Below, in pieces: positions 1 through 8,483 of a DNA stretch of 64,000 nt. The stretch lies in contig NZ_JASNRC010000005.1 of assembly GCF_030411995.1 (NCBI RefSeq), positions 267,561-331,560 on the forward strand, in the 5' to 3' direction. Origin of the DNA: Massilia sp. YIM B02769 (GTDB lineage: Bacteria; Pseudomonadota; Gammaproteobacteria; Burkholderiales; Burkholderiaceae_D). The notes beneath the pieces were generated by a model that worked only from the letters and a program-made list of their open reading frames with translations, did no database searches and was not told the origin of the DNA. How positions within the stretch are numbered: position 1 is the stretch's first letter; the number at the start of each line of letters is the position of its first letter. The position numbers and the translations under genes were made by a program.

Positions 1-1069
1 CCTTCTTGACCAGGCCGTCGTACACTTTTTCGACGTTCTTGCGGCCGCGCGCCAGGGCTTCTTCGTCGCGCTCGATCATGGTCACCGGCAGGCCGGCGTC
101 CAGGGCAGCGACGGCAATACCGGCGCCCATGGTACCGCCGCCGACGATGCCGACGCTGGCAATCGCGCGCGGTTTAGCATCGCGGGTCTCAGGGGACTTG
201 GCTGTTTCGCGCTCGGCGAAGAAGGCGTGCACCAGGCCGGCGCGCTGCGGGCTGTCCAGGCATTCGATGAAGAGCTTGCGTTCCAGCGCCAGGCCTTCGT
301 CGAACGGCAGGTCGATGGCGCCCTGCACCGCGTCGACGATTTTCAGTGGCGAGAACAGGCCGCGCGACTTCTTGGCCGTCTCGGCGCGGGCGGCGTCGAC
401 CACGGCGCTTTGCGCTGCGCGGTCAGCCAGCGCTTCGGCGTCGCGCGTGCGGCGCACCGGTGCTTTCGCATCCAGCAGTTCTTGGGCATAAGTGAGGCCC
501 ACGGCCACCGGGTCGCTGCCTTCGACGATGCGATCGACCAGGCCGAGCTTCTCGCCTTCCTTGGCGCTGGCGTGACGGCCGGTGAGCATCAAATCAAGGG
601 CGGCTTGCGCACCGATCAGGCGCGGAGTACGCTGGGTACCGCCGGCGCCCGGCAGCAGGCCGAGGGCCACCTCCGGCAGGCCGAATTTGGCGGTCGGCAG
701 GGCCACGCGGTAGTGCGCGGACAGGGCCACTTCCAAGCCGCCACCCAGGGCGACGCCATTGATGGCGGCGACGACCGGCTTGGTCGAGGCTTCGATGCGG
801 TTGCAGACGTCAGGCAGGGCCGGCGCCATCGGCGGCTTGCCGAATTCGCGGATGTCGGCGCCGCCGATGAAGTTGCGGCCCGCGCCGACGATCAGCACCG
901 CCTTCACCGCAGGATCGGCGTCGGCGGCTTCGATGGCTTCCAGCAGACCGCGGCGCACATCCACGCCCAGGGCGTTGACGGGCGGGTTGTCGATGCTGAC
1001 CAGAAGGATGTCGCCATGCTGCTCACGGGTGACCTGCGGCACGGCCTGAGCGTTTGCACCGGAATTCAT
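1..1069 (-). CDS. FadB-like enoyl-CoA hydratase / 3-hydroxyacyl-CoA dehydrogenase (3' end beyond window)
   Basis: Reading the minus strand from ATG at 1069 gives an open frame to the window edge starting [13 protein letters not shown]. The first ~190 residues are a crotonase domain: an oxyanion-hole segment with GGADIREF, then [10 protein letters not shown] and [11 protein letters not shown], the last two being characteristic of multifunctional beta-oxidation enzymes. Near the window edge a Rossmann start ([14 protein letters not shown]) opens the NAD-dependent 3-hydroxyacyl-CoA dehydrogenase domain. The family hydrates enoyl-CoA and oxidises the 3-hydroxyacyl-CoA product. The protein is truncated here at about 356 residues; full homologues are about 700. 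It is divergent from the IclR gene and shares its promoter region. Substrate chain length or type cannot be told from sequence; glutaryl-CoA dehydrogenase downstream suggests dicarboxylyl- or crotonyl-CoA flow, which is inference. Confidence 0.93.
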   Translation of the reverse strand, partial: MNSGANAQAVPQVTREQHGDILLVSIDNPPVNALGVDVRRGLLEAIEAADADPAVKAVLIVGAGRNFIGGADIREFGKPPMAPALPDVCNRIEASTKPVVAAINGVALGGGLEVALSAHYRVALPTAKFGLPEVALGLLPGAGGTQRTPRLIGAQAALDLMLTGRHASAKEGEKLGLVDRIVEGSDPVAVGLTYAQELLDAKAPVRRTRDAEALADRAAQSAVVDAARAETAKKSRGLFSPLKIVDAVQGAIDLPFDEGLALERKLFIECLDSPQRAGLVHAFFAERETAKSPETRDAKPRAIASVGIVGGGTMGAGIAVAALDAGLPVTMIERDEEALARGRKNVEKVYDGLVKK

Positions 1070-1097
1070 GAGTCCTGTCTCCTTGTTTTCTAGTTGG

Positions 1098-1110
1098 TTC
1101 GCTATGCGAA
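1098..1110. promoter_or_regulatory. Candidate IclR operator, copy 1 (palindrome TTCGCTATGCGAA)
   Basis: Perfect 5-bp arms TTCGC/GCGAA around a 3-bp centre, 28 bp upstream of the FadB-like start codon. A second copy with the same arms lies at 1266-1278. Both sit between divergent genes, one of which encodes an IclR regulator. Function is inferred from position and repetition. Confidence 0.55.
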
Positions 1111-1265
1111 ATTGTGTTTTGCATCTTGCAGCGAATTCAACGATAACCGATTTTCGGCGCGAATGTAAACGTCTTGCCGACACCGATTTCACGTCCAGAA
1201 AACCGCAAATCCGCGTGTCGAACGGGGATTTACCCTTCTGTCATAGGAACGTCAATATCCATCGT

Positions 1266-1278
1266 TTCGCTGTGCGAA
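1266..1278. promoter_or_regulatory. Candidate IclR operator, copy 2 (palindrome TTCGCTGTGCGAA)
   Basis: Same arms and spacing as the 1098-1110 site. It lies about 20 bp upstream of a TTGACA hexamer (1298-1303) that could be the -35 element of the IclR gene; no good -10 follows at standard spacing. The rest of 1070-1372 (303 bp) shows no gene. Confidence 0.55.
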
Positions 1279-1372
1279 CGACCATTTCACAAAACTGTTG
1301 ACACCCCGGTTTTTGATATGTGATCATCATTTCCAGACTCAGCCAAAGATGCTGGGCAACGGAGACAATGAG

Positions 1373-2179
1373 ATGGAAGAAATCCAGTCATACACTGAGG
1401 AAGAAAACGCCAAGGACCGTCAGTTCGTGACTGCCCTGGCGCGCGGGCTCGAGATCCTGCGCTGCTTCCGTCCAGGCGAGGCTTACCTCAGCAACAGCGA
1501 GATGGCCAAGCGCACGGCGATGCCGAAGCCGACTATCTCCCGCCTGACCTATACGCTGACCAAGCTCGGCTACCTGAATTACTCGCCCGAACAGGGCCGC
1601 TACCAGCTCGGTGCCCCCGTACTGGCGCTCGGCTATACCCTGCTCGCCAACCTCGACGTGCGCAAACTGGCCCGCCCCGGCATGCAGGAACTGGCCGAAT
1701 ACGCCCAGTGCTCGGTGGCGATCGGCATTCGCGACCGCCTGCACATGGTGTACGTCGAGGCCTGCCGCGGCAGCGCCGCCGTCACCCTGCGCCGCGACGC
1801 CGGTTCGCGCATTCCGCTGGCGACCACCGCGATGGGCAAGGCCTATTTGTGCGGCCTGCCCCAGGCCGACCGAGACTTCTTGATGGACCACATCCGCCTG
1901 CACGCGGAAAACAACTGGCCGAAGATCAAGGCCGACATCGAACAAGGCTTCAAGGACTTCCAGGACCGCGGCTTCGTGCTGTCCTCGGGCTACTGGGACG
2001 CCAACATCAGCGCCGTTGGCGTGCCGCTGGTCGATCCCGACACGGCGAAATCGATGGCCTTCAACTGCGGCGGCCCGGCCTTCCTGCTGCCGCAGGAGAA
2101 GCTGATCGAGGATCTGGGCCCGCGCCTGGTCCAGCTGGTACGAAATGTAGAAATGAGCATGGGCCGCAACATCGGCTGA
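1373..2179 (+). CDS. IclR-family transcriptional regulator
   Basis: A 268-residue protein from ATG at 1373, chosen because GGAGA at 1361-1365 is correctly spaced; an upstream in-frame ATG at 1298 would overlap the putative promoter. The N-terminal winged helix-turn-helix (about residues 15-75) reads LARGLEILRCF ... LSNSEMAKRTAMPKPTISRL, typical of IclR. The rest is the effector-binding domain, with the family-typical TAMGKAYL stretch and a C-terminal region following AVGVPLVD. Nearest known relatives by motif are the PobR/PcaR/PcaU-type regulators of aromatic and dicarboxylic acid catabolism. It is divergent from the FadB-like gene and immediately upstream of the ABC transporter operon, so it probably controls one or both. 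The effector is unknown. Confidence 0.93.
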   Translation: MEEIQSYTEEENAKDRQFVTALARGLEILRCFRPGEAYLSNSEMAKRTAMPKPTISRLTYTLTKLGYLNYSPEQGRYQLGAPVLALGYTLLANLDVRKLARPGMQELAEYAQCSVAIGIRDRLHMVYVEACRGSAAVTLRRDAGSRIPLATTAMGKAYLCGLPQADRDFLMDHIRLHAENNWPKIKADIEQGFKDFQDRGFVLSSGYWDANISAVGVPLVDPDTAKSMAFNCGGPAFLLPQEKLIEDLGPRLVQLVRNVEMSMGRNIG

Positions 2180-2290
2180 TGGCGCGGTATTGCTAAATCA
2201 CGCGCTGGCCCGTACACGGGTACGGCGCAAATCAACCCGGTCCCGGCAACGGGATCCGATTCATGGCAACAATCTGAATAGGTGGAGACA

Positions 2291-3451
2291 ATGAGCAAGG
2301 CAAAAACAATCGCCCTCGCAGTATTCGCGGCACTGAGCGCAGGGTCGGCAAGCGCCGAGGAATTCCTGGTCGGCGTGCAGATCCCGTTGACCGGCCCACT
2401 GGCCCGCGTCGGCATGGGCACGCAGGAAGGCATCCGCGTTGCGGCGGAAGTCTTCAACAAGACCAACGGCAAGCACACCATCAAGCTGGTGACCGTCGAC
2501 GACGAATCGGCGCCGGCCAAGGCAGTGGCAGCTGTCGAGAAGCTGGCCAGCCAGGGCGTGGTTGCCGTGACCGGCGGCTACGGCTCGAACAACATCTCGC
2601 CTGCGTCGGACGCGGCGAACAAGCTGGGCCTGGCCTACATCACCTCGGGCGGCGTCGACGACGGCCTGGTGAAAGCCGGCCGCAAGAACTTCTTCCGCAT
2701 TAATAACACCGAGGGCTACCAGAAAGCCCTGGTCGGTTTGATCTCGGACCTGGGCGTGAAGTCGGTCTCGATCATCTACTCGACCAAGGATGCGACCCAC
2801 GGCCTGGCCGCCGACGTCGAGAAGACCCTGGGCGCCAAGGGCATCAAGGTCGGCATGCACGCCTTCGACCCGGCGATCACCGACTTCAAGCCTATCCTGA
2901 ACAAGGTCAAGCTGCGCGACAAGTCGGAATTCATCGCCATGGTCGGCTATGAAAACGAATACGTCGGCATCCTGCGCGCCGCCCGCGTGCTGAAGCCGAA
3001 CGTCAAGGCGATCGCCGGCGTGTGGTCGCTAGCCACCCCGAAAATGGCGGCCGACTTCCCGGACCTGATGCCGAACGTGTACGGCACCGCCGTCCTGCCC
3101 TTCCCTGTCACCTTCACCTCGCCGGACGGCAAGGCATTCGGCGACGCCTACAAGAAGCTGCTGAACAAGGAGCCTGACTACCTGGGCCAGTTCGGCTACG
3201 TGCAATCGATGCTGCTGTTCGAAGCGATCGCACGCGCCGCCGACGCCGGCACCATCAAGAAGGGCGGCGTAATCGAAGAAATGCGCAAGACCGACAAGCA
3301 GACCCTGATCGGCCGCGTGCAGTTCGACGCCAACGGCGACAACAAGAACTTCACCCAGCGCATGGGCCAGCACCAGGGCAAGAAGGTCGAACTGGTGTGG
3401 CCGAAGGAATCGGCAACCGCCAAGCCTGTGTTCCCTGGCGTGCCTTGGTAA
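2291..3451 (+). CDS. Periplasmic substrate-binding protein of a Liv-type ABC transporter
   Basis: A 386-residue protein starting at ATG 2291 with GGTGGAGA immediately upstream; an ATG at 2282 in the same frame lies on the ribosome binding site and is unlikely. It has a Sec signal peptide (MSKAKTIALAVFAALSAGSASA, cut before EEF) and then the type I periplasmic-binding fold of branched-chain amino acid/amide/carboxylate binding proteins (VGVQIPLTGPLARVG, GGYGSNNISPASDAANKLGLAYIT). It captures the ligand for the membrane complex encoded downstream. Family members bind leucine, urea, aromatic acids or dicarboxylates, so ligand identity is open. Clustering with ETF-QO and glutaryl-CoA dehydrogenase suggests a carboxylate or amino acid that is broken down through acyl-CoA intermediates. 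Confidence 0.92.
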   Translation: MSKAKTIALAVFAALSAGSASAEEFLVGVQIPLTGPLARVGMGTQEGIRVAAEVFNKTNGKHTIKLVTVDDESAPAKAVAAVEKLASQGVVAVTGGYGSNNISPASDAANKLGLAYITSGGVDDGLVKAGRKNFFRINNTEGYQKALVGLISDLGVKSVSIIYSTKDATHGLAADVEKTLGAKGIKVGMHAFDPAITDFKPILNKVKLRDKSEFIAMVGYENEYVGILRAARVLKPNVKAIAGVWSLATPKMAADFPDLMPNVYGTAVLPFPVTFTSPDGKAFGDAYKKLLNKEPDYLGQFGYVQSMLLFEAIARAADAGTIKKGGVIEEMRKTDKQTLIGRVQFDANGDNKNFTQRMGQHQGKKVELVWPKESATAKPVFPGVPW

Positions 3452-3461
3452 TACGCTTCTC

Positions 3462-3495
3462 GCAGCCACCCCTCTATATATAGAGCGTTGGCTGC
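3462..3495 (+). promoter_or_regulatory. Strong intercistronic hairpin after the binding-protein gene
   Basis: Arms GCAGCCA (3462-3468) and TGGCTGC (3489-3495) pair perfectly. After a 3x3 internal loop, CTCTA pairs with TAGAG around a TATA loop. It starts 10 bp after the binding-protein stop and has no T-tract. Such hairpins typically protect the 3' end of the binding-protein transcript, giving more binding protein than membrane subunits. That role is inferred here. Confidence 0.6.
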
Positions 3496-3559
3496 AACCG
3501 TGGTTTGAAGGACCGGGCAGGACCTCTCCTGCCCGCATGAATTCGATGGGAATGCAGAA

Positions 3560-4432
3560 ATGACGGACTTGATCTTACAAGCCGTGTATTCCGGGCTGTT
3601 GCAGGGCGGGTCGTACGCCCTGATCGCACTTGGCCTGGCGCTGGTCTTCGGCGCCATGAAAGTGATCAACCTGGCACACGGCGAACTGGTACTGCTGGCG
3701 GCGTACATCGCCTACACGGTCGAATCGAAACTTGGCTGGAATCCGATCATGGCGATTCCGGCAGCGGTGATCATCGTGACGATCACCTCGGCACTACTCT
3801 ATATGGTGGTCGGCAAGATCAAGACCAACCGCGAAATCAATTCGCTCACCCTGACCTATGGCGTCGGCGTGATCCTGACCAACCTCGTGCTGATGATCTG
3901 GAGCGCCGACGTGCGCGCCACCAGCTCGAGCTGGATGCAGGAAGCCTTCGTGGTTGGCGAGCTGTACTCGATGCGTTCCGAAGTGCTGTTCTTCGGCGTG
4001 AGCATCGTGCTGATCGTCGCCCTCTGGTGGTGGCTGTCGCGCTCCTGGTATGGCCGCGCCGTGCGCGCGGTCTCGAGCAACCGCGACGCAGCAAAACTCA
4101 TGGGCATCAACCCGGGCAAGACCGAACTGGTGTCGTTCATCGTGGCCGGCATCCTGGCCGCCTTCGCCGGCGTTGCCCTGTTCTCGTACGGCGTCATCAC
4201 CCCTGCCTACGGCGGCGTGCTGACCGTGAAAGCCTTCATCATCACCGTGCTGGCCGGTATCGGCTCGATCCCGGGTGTGCTGATCGGCGCGGTCCTGCTG
4301 GGCATTGCCGAGTCGCTGACCGTCACGCTCGCGAGCTCGGCGCTGCAAGAGTTGGCCGGCATGGGTCTGTTCCTGCTGGTGTTGTTCGTCATGCCGAACG
4401 GTCTGTTTGGTGCTGCCCGGAGGCGCGGATGA
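3560..4432 (+). CDS. livH: Branched-chain amino acid-type ABC transporter permease LivH
   Basis: A 290-residue polytopic inner-membrane protein from ATG 3560. It carries the LivH landmarks: an N-terminal hydrophobic segment followed by GGSYALIALGLALVFGAMKVINLAHGEL, and a long series of hydrophobic helices ending in LLVLFVMPNGLFG. It forms half of the translocation channel with LivM. Its TGA stop overlaps the ATG of livM (ATGA at 4429-4432), so the two are translationally coupled. The 108-bp gap from the binding-protein gene contains the hairpin at 3462-3495. Substrate specificity is set by the binding protein and is unknown. Confidence 0.94.
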   Translation: MTDLILQAVYSGLLQGGSYALIALGLALVFGAMKVINLAHGELVLLAAYIAYTVESKLGWNPIMAIPAAVIIVTITSALLYMVVGKIKTNREINSLTLTYGVGVILTNLVLMIWSADVRATSSSWMQEAFVVGELYSMRSEVLFFGVSIVLIVALWWWLSRSWYGRAVRAVSSNRDAAKLMGINPGKTELVSFIVAGILAAFAGVALFSYGVITPAYGGVLTVKAFIITVLAGIGSIPGVLIGAVLLGIAESLTVTLASSALQELAGMGLFLLVLFVMPNGLFGAARRRG

Positions 4433-5382
4433 AAATCAATAAGTTACTCATTGCCGTCCTGCTGGCGGTATACATCCTGGTCCCGGTACTGCTGGGCGGC
4501 GACGCCTACGTGATGTCGCTGGTGATCGCTTCGCTCGTCATCGGCGGTATCGCCCTGTCCTGGGCCCTGCTCGGTAACCTGGGCGGCATGGTGAGCTTCG
4601 GCCACGCGGCCTTCTTCGGCGTGGGTGCCTATACCTCGGCGGTGCTGAGCATGCAGCATGGCCTGCCGATCTTCCTCGGCCTGCTGATGGGCGGCGTCGG
4701 CGCCGTGATCTCGGCGGTCCTGATGCTGCCGGTGCTGCGCCTGCGCGGCCCCTACTTTGCGCTCGCCATCCTGGCCTATGCCCACATCTTCCGCATCTTC
4801 GCCACCGAGTGGGAATCGGTCACGGGCGGTTCGGCCGGCATCGCCAGCATCCCGCAGCTGCCAACCGTGTTCGGGATCGACTTCTCGACCAAGATCGGCA
4901 ACTACCTGGTGATCCTAACCATCGTGCTGGTATTCGCCTGGATCTACGACCGCATCCGCCGCAGCCCGCACGGCCTGGCCCTGCGCGCCATGCACGACAG
5001 CGAAGACGCAACCCGCGTGGTGGGCGTGAACAACACCCTGCTGAAAGCGCTGATGCTGCTGGTATCGGCCTTCATGTGCGGCGTGGTGGGCGCCTTCAAC
5101 GCCCACTACATCAACTTCCTCGAGCCGGATTATGCCTTCAGCGCACTGTGGGTGACGATCCCGATCGTGGCGGCCATCTTCGGCGGCTACCGCACCATCA
5201 CCGGCCCGCTGATCGGCGCCGTGGTGGTCTACCTGGTCGACCAGCTGTTCGTGAAGAACATCATGCCGACCGGCCACCAGCTGGTGCTCGGCCTGGTCCT
5301 GGTGGTGATGATCATCGCCAGCCCGGATGGCCTGCTTGGCCTGTTCCGCAAGTTCATGAGGAAAAAAGATGCTGCAGCTTGA
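4429..5382 (+). CDS. livM: Branched-chain amino acid-type ABC transporter permease LivM
   Basis: A 317-residue permease. The frame is open far upstream, but the start at 4429 is supported by the ATGA overlap with livH and by a membrane-protein N-terminus (MKINKLLIAVLLAVYILVPV). The family signature GNLGGMVSFGHAAFFGVGAY is at about residues 45-65, and GFALRAMHDSE-like EAA-loop residues (LALRAMHDSEDATRVVGV) mark the contact with the ATPase. It partners LivH. The last 14 nt overlap the start of livG. Confidence 0.94.
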   Translation: MKINKLLIAVLLAVYILVPVLLGGDAYVMSLVIASLVIGGIALSWALLGNLGGMVSFGHAAFFGVGAYTSAVLSMQHGLPIFLGLLMGGVGAVISAVLMLPVLRLRGPYFALAILAYAHIFRIFATEWESVTGGSAGIASIPQLPTVFGIDFSTKIGNYLVILTIVLVFAWIYDRIRRSPHGLALRAMHDSEDATRVVGVNNTLLKALMLLVSAFMCGVVGAFNAHYINFLEPDYAFSALWVTIPIVAAIFGGYRTITGPLIGAVVVYLVDQLFVKNIMPTGHQLVLGLVLVVMIIASPDGLLGLFRKFMRKKDAAA

Positions 5383-6073
5383 AAACGTCACCGTCCGCTT
5401 CGGCGGCCTCACGGCGGTCAATGACGTGACCCTGTCGGTGGGTACCGGCGACGTCGTCGGCCTGGTCGGCGCCAACGGCGCCGGCAAGACCACCCTGTTC
5501 AATGCGATCTCGGGCCTGGTGCGCCCGACCACCGGCCGCATCGTCTTCAACGGCACCGACGTGCTGAAGGCGCCGATGTACCAGCGCGCCCGCATGGGCA
5601 TCGGCCGCACCTTCCAGATTCCGCAGCCGATGCACGAGCTGACGGTGCGCCAGAACCTGGAAGTGTCGCAGCGCTTCGGCACCGGCAAGATCGACCAGAA
5701 ACGCATCGACGAGATCCTGGCCTTTACCAACCTGAGCGCCAAGGCGGAGCGCGACGCCTCCACCGGCCTGGCGCTGACGGAACTGAAGGCGCTGGAAGTG
5801 GCCAAGGCGCTGTCGACCAATCCGAAGCTGCTGCTGCTGGACGAAGTGCTGGCCGGCCTGGAAACCAACGGCAAGCGCGCCTTCATGAACATGCTGAAGG
5901 ACCTGCACCGCGAGTTCTCGGTGGGGATCGTCATCATCGAGCACGACATCGAGACCATCAGCAACCTGTGCGAACGCGTGGCGGTGCTGAACTTCGGCGG
6001 GCTGATCGCACAAGGCACGCCGGCCCAGGTGTTCAGCGATCCGGCTGTGATCAAGAGTTATACGGGAGGCTGA
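5369..6073 (+). CDS. livG: ABC transporter ATP-binding protein LivG
   Basis: A 234-residue cytoplasmic ATPase. Walker A GANGAGKTTLF lies near residue 35 and Walker B LLLLDEVLAGL near residue 155, followed by the H-loop in VIIIEHDIE. The usual signature motif region reads LALTELKALEVAKAL rather than LSGGQ, so the second serine-glycine of the C-loop is replaced; the livF partner at 6075 keeps a standard LSGGE. Asymmetric signature motifs occur in heterodimeric ABC ATPases, so this need not be inactivating. It starts inside the end of livM with GAGG upstream and is followed after 1 bp by livF. Confidence 0.93.
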   Translation: MLQLENVTVRFGGLTAVNDVTLSVGTGDVVGLVGANGAGKTTLFNAISGLVRPTTGRIVFNGTDVLKAPMYQRARMGIGRTFQIPQPMHELTVRQNLEVSQRFGTGKIDQKRIDEILAFTNLSAKAERDASTGLALTELKALEVAKALSTNPKLLLLDEVLAGLETNGKRAFMNMLKDLHREFSVGIVIIEHDIETISNLCERVAVLNFGGLIAQGTPAQVFSDPAVIKSYTGG

Positions 6074-6074
6074 G

Positions 6075-6776
6075 ATGCTGGAAGTTCAAAACGTACGCGC
6101 CGGCTACGGCGCCATCAACGTGCTGTGGGACCTGTCGCTCAGCATCGCCCCGGGCAAGCTGACCACCATCATCGGCCAGAACGGCGCCGGCAAGACCACC
6201 CTGCTGCGCGCCATCATGGGCCTGATCCCGGTCTCGCAGGGCACCATCACCCTGGACGGCAAGCCGTTGAACGGCACCCCGACCTGGGACATGAACCTGG
6301 TCTCGATGGCCATGATCCCGGAAGGCCGCATGGTCTTCCGCGACATGACGGTCGAGGAAAACCTGATGATGGGAGCGTTCGCGCCCCAGCACCGGGCAGG
6401 CGCCAACGCCAACCTGGAGAAATCGTTTGCCATGTTCCCGCGCCTGCGCGAGCGGCGCAAGCAGCTGGCCGGGTCCTTGTCCGGCGGCGAAGCGCAGATG
6501 CTGGCGATGGCGCGCGGCCTGATGAGCGACCCGAAGGTCCTGATCATCGACGAACCCTCGCTCGGCCTGGCGCCGGTGATGGTCAACGAGCTGTTCGAGA
6601 TTCTGGGACGGCTGAAGCAGGATGGCCGCACCATCATCCTGGTGGAACAGAACACCCACCGCGCGGTGGGCGTGGCCGACCACGTGTACCTGATGCAGAG
6701 CGGGAAAGTGGTGCTGTCGCAGGCCGCGCCCGAGGTCAGCCTCGACCACCTGCACGATTTATATTTCGCCCGCTGA
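6075..6776 (+). CDS. livF: ABC transporter ATP-binding protein LivF
   Basis: A 233-residue ATPase, the second nucleotide-binding subunit of the transporter. Walker A GQNGAGKTTLL, signature LSGGEAQMLAMARGL, Walker B VLIIDEPSLGLAP and the H-loop in ILVEQNTH are all intact. The LivF-typical segment MIPEGRMVFRDMTVEENL is at about residues 75-95. It follows livG by 1 bp and is followed after 15 bp by the ETF-QO gene, so transport and electron transfer appear to share a transcript. Confidence 0.95.
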   Translation: MLEVQNVRAGYGAINVLWDLSLSIAPGKLTTIIGQNGAGKTTLLRAIMGLIPVSQGTITLDGKPLNGTPTWDMNLVSMAMIPEGRMVFRDMTVEENLMMGAFAPQHRAGANANLEKSFAMFPRLRERRKQLAGSLSGGEAQMLAMARGLMSDPKVLIIDEPSLGLAPVMVNELFEILGRLKQDGRTIILVEQNTHRAVGVADHVYLMQSGKVVLSQAAPEVSLDHLHDLYFAR

Positions 6777-6791
6777 TACGGAGTCCGCGAC

Positions 6792-8456
6792 ATGAGTCTG
6801 ATTGAAGAATACGGTCCGCGCGAGTCGATGGAGTATGACGTGGTGATCGTCGGCGGCGGGCCTGCGGGCCTGTCGGCCGCGATTCGCTTGAAGCAGCTCG
6901 CAAGCGAGAAAGGCCAGGAAGTCTCGGTCTGCGTTCTGGAAAAAGGCGGGGAAATCGGTGCCCACATCCTGTCGGGTGCGGTGATGGACCCGATCGCGCT
7001 GAATGAACTCTTCCCGAACTGGAAAGAGCTGGGCGCGCCGCTACATACGCCGGTGACCGAAGACCAGGTGCTGTTCCTGACCGAGACCAAGTCATATCGC
7101 ACGCCTGGTTTCATGGTGCCGAAGATGCTGACCAATCACGGCAACTACGTGATTTCGCTGGCCAACGTCACGCGCTGGCTGGGTCAGCAGGCCGAAGCGC
7201 TGGGCGTGGAGATCTTCCCTGGCTTCCCTGCCGCCGAGATCCTCTACAACGAGGATGGTTCGGTGAAGGGCGTCGCCACCGGCAACATGGGCGTCAAGCG
7301 CGACGGCGAGCCGGGTCCGGACTTCCAGCTCGGCATGGAGCTGCATGCGAAGTACACCTTCTTTGCAGAGGGTTCGCGCGGCCACCTGGGCAAGCAGCTG
7401 ATGGCCAAGTATGAGCTGAACAAGGATGCCGATCCGCAGACTTACGGCATCGGGATCAAGGAACTGTGGGAGATCGACCCGGCGAAACACAAGCCGGGCC
7501 TGGTGATCCACACGGCCGGCTGGCCGCTTGACAGCGACACCTATGGCGGCTCCTTCCTGTACCACCTGGAGAACAACCAGGTGGCGGTGGGCTTCGTGGT
7601 GGGGCTGGCTTACCAGAACCCGTATTTGTCGCCGTACGAGGAGTTCCAGCGCTACAAAACGCATCCGGCGATCCGTGGGTACTTCGAGGGCGGCAAGCGC
7701 ATCTCCTACGGTGCGCGGGCGATCACGGCGGGCGGGCTGCAGTCGCTGCCGAAGACCGTGTTCCCGGGCGGTTGCCTGATCGGCTGCGACGCCGGCTTCC
7801 TGAACACCAGCCGTATCAAGGGCAGCCACGGCGCCATCAAGACCGGCATGCTGGCGGCGGAATCGGCGTTTGCGGCATTGGGTGCGGGACGCCAGCACGA
7901 CGAACTGGCCAGCTATCCGGAAGCGTTCAAGCAGTCCTGGCTGCATGAAGAGCTGCACGTGGCGCGCAACTTCAAACCGTGGATGAGCAAGGGCCTGTAC
8001 ATCGGCACCGTCATGACCGGCATCGACCAGATCGTCTTCAAGGGCAAGGCGCCCTGGACCCTGCGCCACAAGCACGCGGACCACGAGTGCCTGCGCCCTG
8101 CTTCCGAGTTCACGCCGATCGTGTACCCGAAGCCGGACGGGAAGCTCACCTTCGACAAGCTGTCGTCGGTGTTCATCTCGAACACGAACCACGCCGAAGA
8201 CCAGCCGGTGCACCTGACGCTGAAGAACCCGTCCGTGCCGGTGCAGATCAACCTGGCCAAGTACGCCGGGCCGGAGGGGCGCTACTGCCCTGCCGGCGTC
8301 TACGAGTACGTAAAGACGGACGCGGGCGAGGACCGCCTGCAGATCAACGCCCAGAACTGCGTGCACTGCAAGACCTGCGACATCAAGGACCCGACCCAGA
8401 ACATCGTCTGGGTGACGCCCGAAGGCGGCGGCGGGCCGAACTACCCGAACATGTAA
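6792..8456 (+). CDS. Electron transfer flavoprotein-ubiquinone oxidoreductase
   Basis: A 554-residue protein, full length for the family. An N-terminal dinucleotide-binding motif VVIVGGGPAGLSAAIRL (residues 16-32) binds FAD. The C-terminus holds the single [4Fe-4S] cluster ligands: YCPAG near residue 498 and CVHCKTCDIKDPTQNI near 525. The enzyme oxidises reduced ETF and passes electrons to ubiquinone at the inner membrane. It therefore connects acyl-CoA dehydrogenases, such as the glutaryl-CoA dehydrogenase 27 bp downstream, to the respiratory chain. Start at 6792 with GGAG upstream. The ETF subunits themselves are not in the window. Confidence 0.95.
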   Translation: MSLIEEYGPRESMEYDVVIVGGGPAGLSAAIRLKQLASEKGQEVSVCVLEKGGEIGAHILSGAVMDPIALNELFPNWKELGAPLHTPVTEDQVLFLTETKSYRTPGFMVPKMLTNHGNYVISLANVTRWLGQQAEALGVEIFPGFPAAEILYNEDGSVKGVATGNMGVKRDGEPGPDFQLGMELHAKYTFFAEGSRGHLGKQLMAKYELNKDADPQTYGIGIKELWEIDPAKHKPGLVIHTAGWPLDSDTYGGSFLYHLENNQVAVGFVVGLAYQNPYLSPYEEFQRYKTHPAIRGYFEGGKRISYGARAITAGGLQSLPKTVFPGGCLIGCDAGFLNTSRIKGSHGAIKTGMLAAESAFAALGAGRQHDELASYPEAFKQSWLHEELHVARNFKPWMSKGLYIGTVMTGIDQIVFKGKAPWTLRHKHADHECLRPASEFTPIVYPKPDGKLTFDKLSSVFISNTNHAEDQPVHLTLKNPSVPVQINLAKYAGPEGRYCPAGVYEYVKTDAGEDRLQINAQNCVHCKTCDIKDPTQNIVWVTPEGGGGPNYPNM

Positions 8457-8483
8457 TTTTCATTTTTCGATAAAGAGATCATC

